From Phalacrocorax aristotelis (Eukaryota > Chordata > Aves > Suliformes > Phalacrocoracidae), in assembly GCF_949628215.1 (NCBI RefSeq), contig NC_134279.1, positions 51,014,266 to 51,078,265 of the forward strand: a stretch of DNA of 64,000 bases, in the 5' to 3' direction. Below the pieces are notes generated by a model that searched no databases, was not told where the DNA came from, and saw nothing but the letters and a program-made list of their open reading frames with translations. A program made the translations under genes and the position numbers. Positions 15,301 to 27,300 of this stretch are shown in pieces (the stretch's first letter is position 1; the number at the start of each line of letters is the position of its first letter).

Positions 15301-18300
15301 CAAATAAAAAGTAGAATGTGAAGAGGACTATAAAAGCATAGTTAGAAAGATGGATGCAATACCCATAGTTAAATGCTGTCTTTGCTTCCCACCTTATACA
15401 CTTACTTGATTTCATTTTCAGCATCGGTTTCTGAAAGACAAAGCCTCCTGCTTAAATTTCCTCCCACTTAGCTGTTGCAATGGAAGCCTTTTTTCTTCTT
15501 TTTTTTTAAAAGTTGTCAGTCTATTCCACCACATTCTGTTTCATGGAATCATGACTGCCCCTGCCTAGTTTTACTTTGGCCCATTACTCCAATGTTTGCT
15601 GGCTTTTTCCCCTGACTGGAGGAGATGGTTTTTTAGGAATTGGCAAATATATGTACATTTAATATTAGAATACAAAAAAATGATCAGCATGCCAAAATTT
15701 GCAAGTGGTGACAGCTTCTGGAATAAATGAGACCTGTTCTGCTTAAGCTATGCCACCAGAAAACAAGTCCCCCAGATCTCAGATCTCACTCACTTCGTTG
15801 TGTATCACTTCCTTGAAAAGAGGGAAATTCAGTGTGTTGAGGACAGTTTCTTTCACATTTCTGTTTTCTTTAGGTTATCATAGCTTATCTGAATCTAGCC
15901 TTATAACTTGACTTGAAAACAGTTAAGAGACATCACACAGAAAATTAAGGTGTATTTGTTTTAAATAAATAGTTGTCTGACACATAAACCCATTCCACAT
16001 GTCTGTTTCATTCTTTATATTTTGTTCCATCTTCTTCTTCAGTAAGGCAGCAGGCTTTTTCTCATATGTATTTACTGCACTTATTTATAAACTCAACTAC
16101 ACAAAAAATGCATTAAGGTAAGACTTGATGTCTTCTGCAAACACCTGTTTTACAAACATCTGATTCAATTCTTATAATTTTATTGTTAATTGCCTGTACT
16201 TGTTCAGTAGAAGATAAAGGCCTAGTGCAGTCTTCAGAAAGCTTGTCTAAACCACTAACCACAACCCTTTAAATGCTAATTTCTAAAGAAATGTCACAAA
16301 CTATGTTTGCCATAGCTGAGTGTTTCAGTGTAATCCCAGACATCTGCTGTGTATGGACGTTACCAATTTAGAAAACTCTGGTTTATACTGCGTTGTGCAG
16401 TTTCTTAATGTATAGCCATGAAGTCATTGTAAAATCAGAAGCCCGAATGATAAGGGGGCAATCTTCAGCATTTCATGATTTTTTAAAAATTATTTTTTTA
16501 CTTTATCGCTGACATTCATTTAGAATAGCATTAATTATCCCTTCCATTTCTTTTAAAATCAAAAAACAAATGAAATGAACATAAATCTGAAATAGCTCTC
16601 TTGCTCCAAGGCTTTTCAGTTTTATACTTGTATCCTGAATCCAGCTAGGACAGAGTTAGTTTTCCTCCTAGTAGCTGGTATAGTGCCTGTTTTGGATTTA
16701 CCATGAGAGTAATGTGATAACACACTGCTTATACTAAGTCAAGGACTTTTCAGCTTCCCATGCTCTGCCAGCAAGGGGGAGCACAAGAACCTGGGAGGGA
16801 ACACAGCCAGGAGAGCTGACCCAAGCTGGCCAAAGGGATATTCCACACCATGTCATGCTCAGTTTATAGACTGAGGGGAGCTGGCCAGGGGACAGAGATT
16901 GGTGCTTGGTGACTGTCTGGGCATCAGTCAGCATGTGGTAAGCAGCTGCATCACCTGTTTTTCCTGGGTTTTGTTCCTCTGCTTTTTTGTTGTTTTCCTT
17001 TTCACTACAATTATTATTATTATTTATTATTAAACTGTTCTTATCTCAACCCACGAGTTTGCTTACTTTCACCCTTCCAATTCTCTCCCCCATCCCACCA
17101 AGGGGGAGGGTGAGTGAGCGGCTGCGTGGGGCTTGGTTGCCAGCTGGGGTTAACCATGACACTCATTTTTGGTGCCCAACATGGGTCTCAAAGGGCTGAG
17201 ATAACAACAGGTCTGACCATAGCGTGTTAAAGTAGGTTTGGTATAAGCATTCATTATATTAGTTTAATAGTCACTGGTCACAGTGTTGCTTTATTTGTTT
17301 CCATGGTTGTATTATGTAAATCCTCACTTGCAGTATGTATTCCCTCTGGTGCTGTTTATCACTTCTGTGAGATGGGCCAGGATTATAATTTTGCTGTACT
17401 GTATAACATTGGCTTACGATACAATAACATTACTGGTCAAAAGACTAATTTGGTATTTGTATTTGGTATAGCTCTCATCTCTGTACCTTGGGTACTATCT
17501 CTCAGGAATTATTAATAATTACATTCTTCAACTTTCCTCCTTGGAGAGCCAATATATGGAGAAGACAGTAGGAATGCTTTCCCCCATTCTTTCACCTTGC
17601 CTTTCTCCTTCAGCCTTGTTACACTAGCTCTTGAGGATTCTGAATATCCTTGGAATGGTCAAGCCAGTATTCTCCTATTGCTACGTCTCCTGGATGTGTT
17701 TCAGGTCTTGTTTAGGGTTAAACAACTATTTTAAAAAATCGCAGAGATCTGCCTGGAGGCTGGATGGTCATGGGTGGAACAGCATGTGGTAGAATACAGG
17801 CAGGTACTTAGCAAACTTCTCACCTCCAGTGGTCTGGAACTTCACTCCTGAACAACTACAGGATCCTGATGAATTGACAGAATACTTGGAAAAAAAAAAA
17901 TGCTCTTGTTACTCCAGAGAGGCACAACTTATTGTACTGTGCTGGGTCCTGGCTAGTATCTACCAAACACTGCTTGGTATTATGCAGCACCCTCAGAGAG
18001 AAAAAAGAGGAAACAAATCAACAGGTACTGCAACAACTTCAACTACCGAGACAGGCACTGCAGTTACTCCAACCCTGGCAACAGGCACTGCAGCCACTCA
18101 AATCCCCAGGACAAGCACTGCAGCTACTCCAACCCTCGCAATGGGCACTGCTCATTTCCGAAACAATCTCATAGATACCCGGGCCAAAGAGCATGGCACT
18201 GAGTGTGTATAACAACCCGTGCCGGTATCAGTTGCCCCTATACACAAGAAGAAATACTGGAAGCGGAAGTCAGCTCATTCAGAAAAGAGTGAAGAAGCTC

Positions 18301-21300
18301 CTCCTAAACAGCAGGAGGAGGAAGCAGCATACTGTCGCACCAGCAAGGAGGAAGGCTACTCTAAAGCTAGACCATCATAAGACCAGGAGGAAGAATTCCC
18401 TGTTTCCCCCCAAGGAAGAACTCAGCGGGAGGGTTCCTCCTCTTCCTTGGAGGGAGAGAAAGAACTTGTAAACAAGACACTAACCACCCGATCTCTATCC
18501 CTGAGTGAGCTGTAAGATAAGTGAAAGAATTTCAGCCATCGTCCAGGTGAGCACGTTGTCACCTGGCTGCTCCGATGCTGGGATGTTGGGGCCAGTAGCC
18601 TGGAATTAGAGATTAGGGAAGCCAAACAACTGGGATCCCTTTCTAGGAAAGGGGCCATTGACAAAGTGATTGGAGAAGGGGCACAAACCCTCAGCCTCTG
18701 GAGGTGAGTCCTGTCCAAAGTGAAAGACAGGGATCCCTTCAAGGAAGATGTTATATATCACCCAGGCAGCTGGACCACCATGGAGAGAGGTATCCAGTCC
18801 CTGAGGGAATTAGCCATGCTGGAGGCCATTTATGGTGACCTGGACAATGAACAATCATCCAAAGATCCAGCTGAAGTCAAGTGCACACAACCCACATGGT
18901 AGAAGTTTGTATGGAGTGCACCATTGTCATATGCCAACTCACTGGCAGTAGTGACCTGGAAATATGGAGAAGGACAAGCAGTGGATGAATTGGCTGGCCA
19001 ATTCCGGCAATACAAAGAAAGTCTCTCTTCCTCCCTCATCTCAGCTGTGAAGAAACTGTCCCGGGATGTCCAGCAACTCAAAGAAGATATGTCCTGCTCC
19101 CCACTTGTATAGACCAGTATCTCAGCTATTAGGAGTAAGTGTTCCTCTTCTCAGGAGGGAGTATATAGGGGGTACACACCACGGGGCATCCTGTGGTTTT
19201 TCCTGTGTGACCATGGAGAAAACATAATGAAGTGGGATGGAAAATCTACCTTAACCCTAGAGGCACAAGTATGAGTTAGAAGGAACAACAATCACAAATG
19301 GGGATTCCCTGAGGAAAAGTGCTGCTCCAGTGGGCAGTGCCCCATACAGAGTAGAAGGGCTGACGTTATTCTTGACTTTAATGAAGGGACTTTTGATCTG
19401 CATTTATAAGAAGTGAGTAATGTATACTATGACCAGGACTAGAGGGGCCCTGCCTCCAGCCAGGTGGACGAAAGGGATAACCGGGCTTACTGGACTGTGT
19501 GGATTTGATGGCCTGGCACATCAGCCCCACAGGAGTATAAGGCTTTAGTGGACACCAGTGCACAGTGCACCCTAATGCCATCAAGCTATACAGGGGAAGA
19601 ACCCATCTATGTTTCTCGAGTGACAGGGGGATCACAAAAGCTAACTGTATTAGAGGCTGAAGCGAGTCTAACTGGGAATGAGTAGCAAAAGCACCCCATT
19701 GTGACTGGCCCAGAGGCTCCATGCATCCTTGGCACAGAATAGCTCAGGAGAGGGTATTTCAAGGACTCAAAAGGGTACAAGTGGGCTTTTGGTGTAGCTG
19801 CTTTGGAGATGGAGGAAATTAAACAGCTGTCTACCTTGACTGGTCTTCCAGAGGACCCTTCTGTTGTGGAGTTCCTGAGCGTCAAAGAACAACAGGTGCT
19901 GATCACCACCACAACAGTGCACTGGCGGCAATATCGCACCAACCGAGACTCCCCGATTCCCATCCGTGAGCTCATTCGTCGACTGGAGAGCCAAGTAAGT
20001 AAATAAGTAAGTAAGTCAGTCCCCCTCACCGTTTAACAGTCCCATATGGCCAGTGCAGAAATCTAATGGAGAATGGAGGCTAATTATCATGGCCTGAACA
20101 AAGTCATGCTGCTGCTGAAAACTGCTGTGCCGTACATGCTAGAGCTTCAATACGAACTGGAGTCAAAGGCAGCCAAGTGGTGTGCCACAACTGGTATCGC
20201 TAATGCATTTTTCTCCATCCCTCTGGCAGCAGAGTGCAGGCCACAGCTTCCTATCACTTGGAGGGGCATCCAGTACATCTGGAATTGACTGCCCCAGGGG
20301 TGGAAACACAGTCCTACCATTTGCCGTGGACTGATCCAGACTGTACTGGAACAGGGTTGAGCTCTGGAACACCTGCAGTCATTGATGACATCATTGTGTG
20401 GGGCAACACAGCAGAAGACATTTTTCAGAAAGGGTTGAAAATACTCCAAATCCCTCTGAAGGCTGATTTGCCATAAAACAAAATAAGGTCAAGGGACATC
20501 CAGTTTAGGAATGAAATGGCAAGATGGATGTCGTCAGATCCCAGTGGATGTGATCAACAAAATAGCAGCCACGTCTCCACCAACTAGCAAAAAGGAAACA
20601 CAAGCTTTCTTGGGCGTTGTGGGTTTTTGGAGAATGCATATTCCAAAACGCAGTCTGATCGTAAGCCCTCTCTATCAAGTGACCTGAAAGAAGAATGATT
20701 TCAAATGGGGTCCTGAGCAATTACAAGCCTTTGAACAAATTAAACAGGTAATAGTTCATGCAGTAGCTCTTGGGCCAGTCTGGGCAAGACAAGATGTAAA
20801 AAATGTGCTCTACACCACAGCCAGGGAGAATGGCCCTACCTGGAGCCTCTGGCAGAAAGTACTGGGGCAGACCCAAGGTTGACCCCTAGGGTTTTGGAGT
20901 TGGAGATACAGAGGGTCCAAGGGCTGTTATACTCCAACTGAAAAAGAAATACTGGCAGCATATGAAGGGGTTTGAGCTGCTTCAGAAGTGGCTGGTACTG
21001 AAGCACAGCTCCTCCTGGCACCCTGACTGCCAGTGCTGGGCTGGATGTTTAAAGCGAGGGTCCCTTCTACACACCATGCAACTGATGCTACATGGAGTAA
21101 GTGGGTTGCACTGATCACCCAACGGGCCCGAATACAAAATCCCAGTCACCCAGGAATCTTGGAGTGATTACAGACTGGCAAAGATTTCAGAATATTGCCA
21201 GAGGAGGAAGTGACACATGCTGAAGAGGCCTGACTATATTATACATTACCGGAAAATTAGAACCAATATGCCCTGTTCACTAATGGGTCCTGAGGTCTTG

Positions 21301-24300
21301 TGGGAAAGCACCGGAGATGGAAGGCTGCTGAATGGAGTGCTATATGACAAGTTGCAGAAACTGCTGAAGGAAAAGGTGAATCAAGTCTGTTTGCAGAGTA
21401 GTAAAGGCCATCCAGCTGGCCTTAGACATTGCTGAATAAGAAAAGTGGTCAGTGCTCTATCTTTATACTGACTCATGGATGGCGGCAAATGCCCTGTGGG
21501 GGTGGCTACAGCAATGGAAGCAAAGCAACTGGCAGCACAGGGGCAAACCCATCTGGGCTGCCGCACTGTGGCAAGATATTGCTGCCCGGGTAGAGAACCT
21601 GGTTGTAAAAGTACATCACTCACATACCCAAGAGTTGGACCACTGAAGAACATCAAAACAACCAGCAGGTGGATCAGGCTGCTAAGACTTAAGTGGCTGA
21701 GGTGGATCTGGACTGGCAACATAAGGGTTAATTATTTATAACTTGGTCGGTCCATGACACCTCAGGGCATCAAGGAAGAGATGCAACATACAGTGGGCTC
21801 ATGATCGAGGCGTGGACTTGACCATGAACACTATTGCACACGTTATCCATGAATGCGAAACATGCGCTGCAATCAAGCAAGCCGTGGTTAAAGCCTCTCT
21901 GGTATGGAGGACAATGGCTGAAATATAAATATTGGGAGACCTGGCAAATTGACTACATCACACTCCCACAAACCTGCCAAGGCAAACGCCATGTGCTTAC
22001 AATGGTGGAAGCAACGACTGGATGGCTGGAAGCACATCCCGTGCCCCATGCAACCGCCCAGAACACTATCCTGGGCCTGGAAAAGCAAGCCCTATAGTGA
22101 CACGGCACCCCAGAACTGAGTCAGAAAACAGGACTCATTTCTGAAACAATCTCATAGATACCTGGGCCAAAGAGCATGGCACTGAGTGTGTATAACACAT
22201 CCCCTATGATGCACCAGCCTTTAGGAAAATCAAACTATACAATGGACTGTTAAAGACTCCGCTGAGAGCAATATGGGGTGGGACATTTAAACACTGCAAT
22301 ACACATTTCGCAAAAGCCACCTGGTTAGTCAACACTAGGGGATCTGCCCATTGAGTTGGCCCTGCCCAGTCAAAACTCTTGTATGTTGTAGAAGGGAATA
22401 GTCCCTGCAGTTCACATAAATCTGCTGGGGAAGACACTCCTGTCTCAGGCAAAGGCAAACCCATTCCTGAGATTGCTTTTGCTCAAGGACCTGGGTGTAC
22501 TTGGTAGGTGATATGGAAGGATGGGGAAGTCCAATGTGTACATCAAGGGAATTTGATTTTAGGTGAGAATAGCCAATGTTTTGAACTGTATGATGTTAAT
22601 TGCTATATAAAACTATATGTCATCAATTTTATGGTTGCTATATGCCAAATCAACTGTATCACAGTAAGAATCACCTAGACTAATGAAGAATGAACTTTAA
22701 TGAAACTGAGCAAAGTGCAGCAGTGATGGAACCACAATTGGCTTCAGCATGCAACAATCCAACACCACACACCATCTCCCCTAACCTGAGTGACTGTTAT
22801 GACTGATGGAGCCCAAAGTCATTGTCTAAAGGAACTCAACAGACATTTTAGAGGGATGGCTCATAGACTAAGAGAATAATATCTGTGTGTACATACGTAC
22901 CAAAAGACAGGAAAAGCAGTGGTGGTTAATTGGGATGTATTGGAAACTGTGGGATTCAGGCATGATGTAGATGGTATAGAATAAGGGGTGGATACTGTCC
23001 TGGTTCTGGCTGGGACAGAATTAATTTTCCTCCTGTTATATATATGTAACAGCTATATATATATATAACAGCTATAACACAGTTGTTATAGTGCTGTGTT
23101 TTGGATTTACCATCAAAGTAATGTGAAGCACTGCTTATAATAAGTCAAGGGCTTTTCAGCTTCCCATACTCTGCCAGAAAGGAGGTGCACAAGAAGCTGG
23201 GAGGGAGTATAGCCAGGACAGCTGACCCAAACTGGCCAAAGGGATATTCCATACCATATGATGTCTTGCTCAGTATATAAACTAGGGGGAGTTAACCAGG
23301 GGCAGTGATCAGTGCTTGGGGACTGGCTGGGTGGCAGTCAGCAGGTGGCGAGTGGCTGCATCACCTGTTTATCCTGGGTTTTGTTCCTTTCTCTCTTTTT
23401 TGTTGTTTTCCTTTTCATTACGGTTTATTATTATTTATATTTTATTTCAATTATTAAACTGTTCTTATCCTAACCCACAAGTTTTCTCACTTTTACTCTT
23501 CCCATTCTTCCCCCCATCCCACTGGGGCAGATGGTGAGCAAGTGGCTGTGTGAGGCTTGGTTGCCAGCTGGGGTTAAACCAAAACAACTTCTCAGTGCGA
23601 GCATCGTTCTCATGGACTTAGCAGATCCTATCACCTGAAAACTTATGGAGTATTCGAATTTTAAGTGGCATTTATCAGATTTATCATAATCAAAATCAAA
23701 ATATAATGGTTTAAGATTTCATTGAAGATTTTCTCCCAATTGCCAAATTCTTCTTAATGCAAAAATCTCAATGATGTGAAATAAACTAATTTTTCTTTCA
23801 AAGTCAGGGCCTTTTAGAACTGTTTACATTTCTAACCAGGAGTAAACTAAACTCTCTGCTTAAATAATTTATAGGAAGAATTTACAGAACTGTTTTTTTC
23901 AAGCAATAAACTGAATAAAGCTCTAGTTTGTAAAACACACTAATTCAGATTTGTAATGTAACAAAACCTTTGATGCAACAAAACTACTGCCAAGTTCTAG
24001 ATGCCCTGACATCTGTTCCAAAGGACATGAAAATTACTCAGCACAAAGTCAGTTTTGCTATCAGGAATATTCTTAAAAAGAAATCACTGAACCTGAGCTT
24101 AGCAAATTGCTTCAGCATATGGATTTCATGGGCTGGACTAGATATATGTACAGTACATTTGATTTCATTCCAAACCTTGTCCAAAACAGATGAGTGTCAC
24201 AGTATGTCAGTCAATATTTTTAGGTCGCCTGGGAGTATAAGCAGAACGAATGACAAAATGGTCACACAGGAAAAGATTCTTTCTCAAGTCACTCCATCAA

Positions 24301-27300
24301 CATGGCAATTAAACAGTTCTGTTGACCATTGATACAGCAGTGTTACTTTAATAGCCTAATTATCTGTGAACATAGTAGCAATTAAAAAGATCCAGAATAA
24401 AAACTGGAATTAAGGTTCAAAAATCATTATATAAAACACTCCCATGCACTGTAATAAGGAGATGCTATTTACAATTTACATTAACTAAGGCAAATAAACA
24501 ACTATAATCAATGAAGAATAGCTCATGTTCTCATGATTATTGACATCTTCATGAGTCTCAATCCAGACCAAAGAAATGAATTTCAAGACTACATCAAAAT
24601 ATTCGAAGACTGAAAATATACATACCACTAAGAATTCCTTTTTGTCCACCATCTCATTGCCATCAGTATCAAACATGTTGAAAGCGATTCTAAAACCGGC
24701 ATGTGGCTCTGCCAAAAAAAACCCATTCAATTATTTTATTTGCCTGGAAAGAAAGCAAATATAAAACTCTAAGAAATTATTTGGCATCCATTTATAACAG
24801 CCATAACCTCAACTACTTTAAATTAGTATATTTGTGTACACAATAAATCCAAATCATAACATCTGTAAAACAATATTATTCATGTTATGAAAACAGAAGG
24901 CATGCTCACACATTCATAGATTAGGCGAAATAGACAGTAGAAAAGGAACATGAGATATCTGACCAAAATATCTCACAGTAATGGCTGGTCGGGTAGTTAA
25001 GAGTGTTAGTTCATAACCAGAGTCCATTTTATGTTACAAAACAAAAATCTGAAGAAAATAAATTTTCTGTGAAAACACAGTGTTCTAGAAGACACTGTAA
25101 AAAGCTTTGCAAAAAAGGTACAGGACGCAACTTCTGTTGAAAACAAATGATGTGTTGAAAAAGACCCAGGATTTTCTGGTCTACATCCTTAGAGTGATTG
25201 AAATCTGAGATTATGTTAGAATTTTAAATTATTTCTGAAATGTGGGGACTTTGAAGGTAACTGTAAGCGAAGCCTTTAGGCCACATTTTGGTGATAGTCA
25301 ATGATTTGCGATATGGATGAATTATGGCCAAAACTTAGTTCAGAGAACAAAGAAATTACGGAAGAACATCCATCGATCCAGCGGTTTGGAACTTTAAGGG
25401 TTCAGGGTCAAGTTCCTGCTCTGATTCACAATAAGAATCCTAATCATGTCTGAAGAAAAACCTAAAAAATTTCTATTGGATTAATTACATACAAGGAAAG
25501 ACAAAACGTGTTGCTCCTTCCCAAAAAACACCTCTTAAAATATCAAAACAAAGTCTGTATCAGGCTTAGTTTACTCCAGCTATAAGTTCTTCTACTTTGT
25601 TTTTATGGGTGGCAGAAGAATAAGTATTCCATTTTCTTAGTGTTTTCTAACATAAATAAACATTTACTTTAGTTCAACAGATTTTATATTCTATCACCGT
25701 CTCATTGATGTAACCCATTACGCACTAATAGATGAAACAAACCAGTAATAATGTGTATCTTTCTCTTCTCCCTATATTCAATGTCCTTTAAGAACTTCAG
25801 TAAATTCAGCTAGAAATTTTGTAGGACTTTCAAAGAAGAAAATAAATTTAAGCTTTTAACTGGGGTTTAGCTGAAGTATATGGTTCAACTTTCTCAAGAG
25901 TCAAAGCTGTTCTAGATAATAAAGCACTTAAATAAAACAGCGCAAGATTCCAGTAGGACAGGAGAGGTTCAGGTGGACATACAGATGCACGATACATTTT
26001 CCCCCCATATTGGAATATGGGGGAGAGGAGGAAAAAAAAAAAGAAAAAAGGAATATTGTAATGTACAGCAATACCTTCAGAGCTTAGAAATTTGTATGCA
26101 AGTTTTGGGTTTTTTTTTCCTCTAAAAGTACTTACTTGTTAAAATACATAAGAGGAATAAATATTCTGTGTAAGATATCACACCTGAAGAGAAAAAAAAA
26201 AGTTATGCCATATTAGTTTCACCTTGTCTTCACATCCTAAACTTGAAAATATTAGATCTATATGCAAGAAGAGTTTTTGTACACATGCATATTCATATGT
26301 CTGTGCATTTGACTGTATTCCATGTCAATGAGTTATTTGTCCAAAATATTGATCTATGGGGTTTTCTGTTTGGGTTTGTGGGGTTTTTTCTGTGAGTATT
26401 TTAGGGGAGGAATACATAAAATATGGCAAATAAACAACTACAGTCAGTGGATAAATTATTTATTCAATTTTCTTTCTGAAAACCCCACCAATAATTCATG
26501 ACAATACACTCTAACAGTATGACAACATTTACTCTGAGAACATTAATAGTGCTCCCTCCTGATACATACCGTTTGAATACAGTTCTTGACTTTAATACAT
26601 GCTTTGTAAGTGCATGTCCTATATTAATTGAAAACTTAGCCTCGTGTTACTTGTGAAAGCACAGATTTGAGCTTTTGAGTTGTCTTTATATGCACATTTT
26701 CATATTCATCACCTGAAATTTGTATTAAAACACTTAATGACTGTGTAAATTTTGTTAAATATTTTAAAGCTTGTTAGAGACGTTCATACTATCTGTTCTA
26801 CATTCAGATGATCTGTAAGGAATACATTCTAAGCTTTTGATCTTTTGTTAGATGTCAAAAGGCAATCACAATGTGGAATGGCACTTCTTTTCTTTTCAGA
26901 AGTAATTAGGACAAAACCTGAATTCAAGCTGAAGTCAGTATCCAAACAGTATGTCTGGTACCATAAGCTGCTGTTCTGCTTTTCTAGCTCTTGGGTAAAG
27001 AGAAAACCTTGCAGAATGCCCATAGCACCAATGAAGAGAAGCATCTTACAGTTGACTAAGAACTGAAAACAATGACTTGCAGCTCTCCCAAGTATGCTTA
27101 GTTCTAATGATCTTCGAGGTTAAACTAGCAAAACTGGTTCTTGATTTCTAACCAATTGATTTCATCTGTTCTCCAAAACCAGAAGTGTTAAGTCAGTCCA
27201 CGATATTAGACTATTTCAAAAGAGTAAAATAAAAAAGTATTTAGATGCCTGAGAGTAAAGATGTCTATCAGCTGGGATTTTCAAGAGTTGCTAGCTGTCT

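Larger units (their letters stand above)
17829..19112 (+). pseudogene. gag-like remnant of the provirus
   Basis: Open pieces at 17829-18212, 18193-18471, 18720-18902 and 18924-19112 lie where gag belongs and are separated by stops and frameshifts. I recognise no zinc knuckle. A Thr/Ala-rich stretch comes from a 30-bp tandem repeat at 18021-18150. Immediately after it, 18151-18214 is a misplaced copy of integrase sequence. The assignment rests mainly on position between the primer site and protease. Confidence 0.65.
16631..23586 (+). mobile_element. Endogenous retrovirus, degraded provirus with two LTRs
   Basis: A 6,956-bp provirus lies antisense to MICU3 in intron 6. Order: 5' LTR 16631-17161, primer site 17170-17187, gag-like remnants, protease, reverse transcriptase, RNase H, integrase, polypurine tract near 22978-22992, and 3' LTR 22996-23586. 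The flanks carry an imperfect 5-bp target duplication (ACTTG before, ACTTC after). Many stops and frameshifts break every gene, and no env is seen in the roughly 500 bp after integrase. The LTRs differ at 8 of their first 39 bases and by internal insertions, so the insertion is old. The lysine-type primer site points to an ERVK-like (class II) element, while the missing zinc knuckle and 5-bp duplication would also fit an ERVL-like one. I leave the class open. Confidence 0.93.
12608..24625 (-). other. MICU3: MICU3 intron 6, host of the provirus
   Basis: A 12-kb intron. About 7 kb of it is the endogenous retrovirus at 16631-23586, inserted in the opposite orientation to MICU3. The flanks (12608-16630 and 23587-24625) are AT-rich, with scattered short frames that I do not support as genes. 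Confidence 0.85.

Noticed and set aside
22500..22995. Possible env gene between integrase and the 3' LTR
   Set aside because: Only about 500 bp remain and no signal peptide, glycoprotein or fusion-peptide-like frame is readable.
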